Source of the DNA: JBDRLH01 sp043813215
GTDB taxonomy: Bacteria > Patescibacteriota > Minisyncoccia > Minisyncoccales > JAQTPW01
Direction of reading: 5' to 3'
NCBI GenBank assembly: GCA_043813215.1
Contig: JBDRLH010000017.1
Location: 1-5,363 of the forward strand
DNA length: 5,363 bases
Shown here: one piece after another, positions 5,286 through 5,363 of the stretch
Position numbering within the stretch: position 1 is the first letter of the stretch
Layout: the number at the start of each line of letters is the position of its first letter
The notes under the pieces: generated by a model
Database searches by the model: none
What the model was told of the DNA's origin: nothing
The model's input: only the letters and a program-made list of their open reading frames with translations
Position numbers and translations under genes: made by a program

Positions 5286-5363
5286 TGATAAAATTTGAGA
5301 ACATCATAAAAATTTACCATTCTGCTTCGGACTCGGGAGAAATCATGGCTTTGGATGATGTTT
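5285..5363 (+). CDS. ftsE: ABC transporter ATPase N-terminus, probably FtsE (3' end outside window)
   Basis: The ATG at 5285 shares its A with the prfB stop (TAATG), so translation is probably coupled; no Shine-Dalgarno is seen. The 26 visible residues start MIKFENIIKIYHSASDSG and continue EIMALDDV, matching the first two strands of ABC ATPases, with Tyr11 as the likely A-loop residue and ALDDV leading towards Walker A beyond the window. Position after prfB is the classic place of ftsE, whose product works with FtsX at the septum to control cell-wall hydrolases. The loop between Tyr11 and ALDDV is several residues longer than in most FtsE proteins and recalls LolD/MacB-type ATPases, so that is the alternative. 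The ABC ATPase call is firmer than the FtsE call. Confidence 0.65.
   Translation, partial: MIKFENIIKIYHSASDSGEIMALDDV

Overview
This is a bacterial chromosomal segment, moderately AT-rich, with short or overlapping gene junctions. Almost everything lies on the + strand. LepA and RF2 are bacterial-type proteins. The divergent LepA sequence, the compact layout, the tRNAs without encoded CCA and the stand-alone secreted fibronectin-III protein together suggest a member of the Patescibacteria/CPR (Parcubacteria-like). That placement is an inference from style and not a proof. UGA appears to be a stop codon here: lepA ends in TGA and an RF2 gene is present. This argues against the UGA=Gly code of Gracilibacteria/SR1.

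Layout. 1-605: C-terminal part of the lipid II flippase MurJ, cut by the window edge. 598-2364: lepA (elongation factor 4), overlapping murJ by 8 bases and starting at GTG. 2365-2495: a gap with a possible 32-residue single-pass membrane peptide on the minus strand and a weak minus-strand hairpin/T-tract. 2496-2879: a FtsB/DivIC-family division protein. 2884-2954 and 2964-3035: tRNA-Gly(CCC) and tRNA-Thr(CGU), the first only 4 bases after the ftsB stop. 3087-4025: an exported protein of three fibronectin type III modules, containing an exact 71-bp direct repeat. 4050-4078: a strong intrinsic terminator. 4181-5285: prfB (RF2), read through a programmed +1 frameshift at CTT TGA C. 5285 to the end: the N-terminus of an ABC ATPase, probably FtsE, overlapping the prfB stop by one base.

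The window alternates envelope and division functions (MurJ, FtsB, probable FtsE) with translation functions (LepA, two tRNAs, RF2). The Fn3 gene is the only accessory-looking element, placed between the tRNAs and the terminator.

The points most worth a second look are four. The RF2 frameshift site lacks the usual AGGGGG-type internal Shine-Dalgarno and has a small hairpin directly upstream instead. The near-invariant P-loop Asp of LepA is replaced by Ala. The minus-strand gap may encode a small membrane peptide. The Fn3 repeat would allow an exact in-frame loss or gain of one module. I saw no mobile element, CRISPR array or clearly new multi-gene system.
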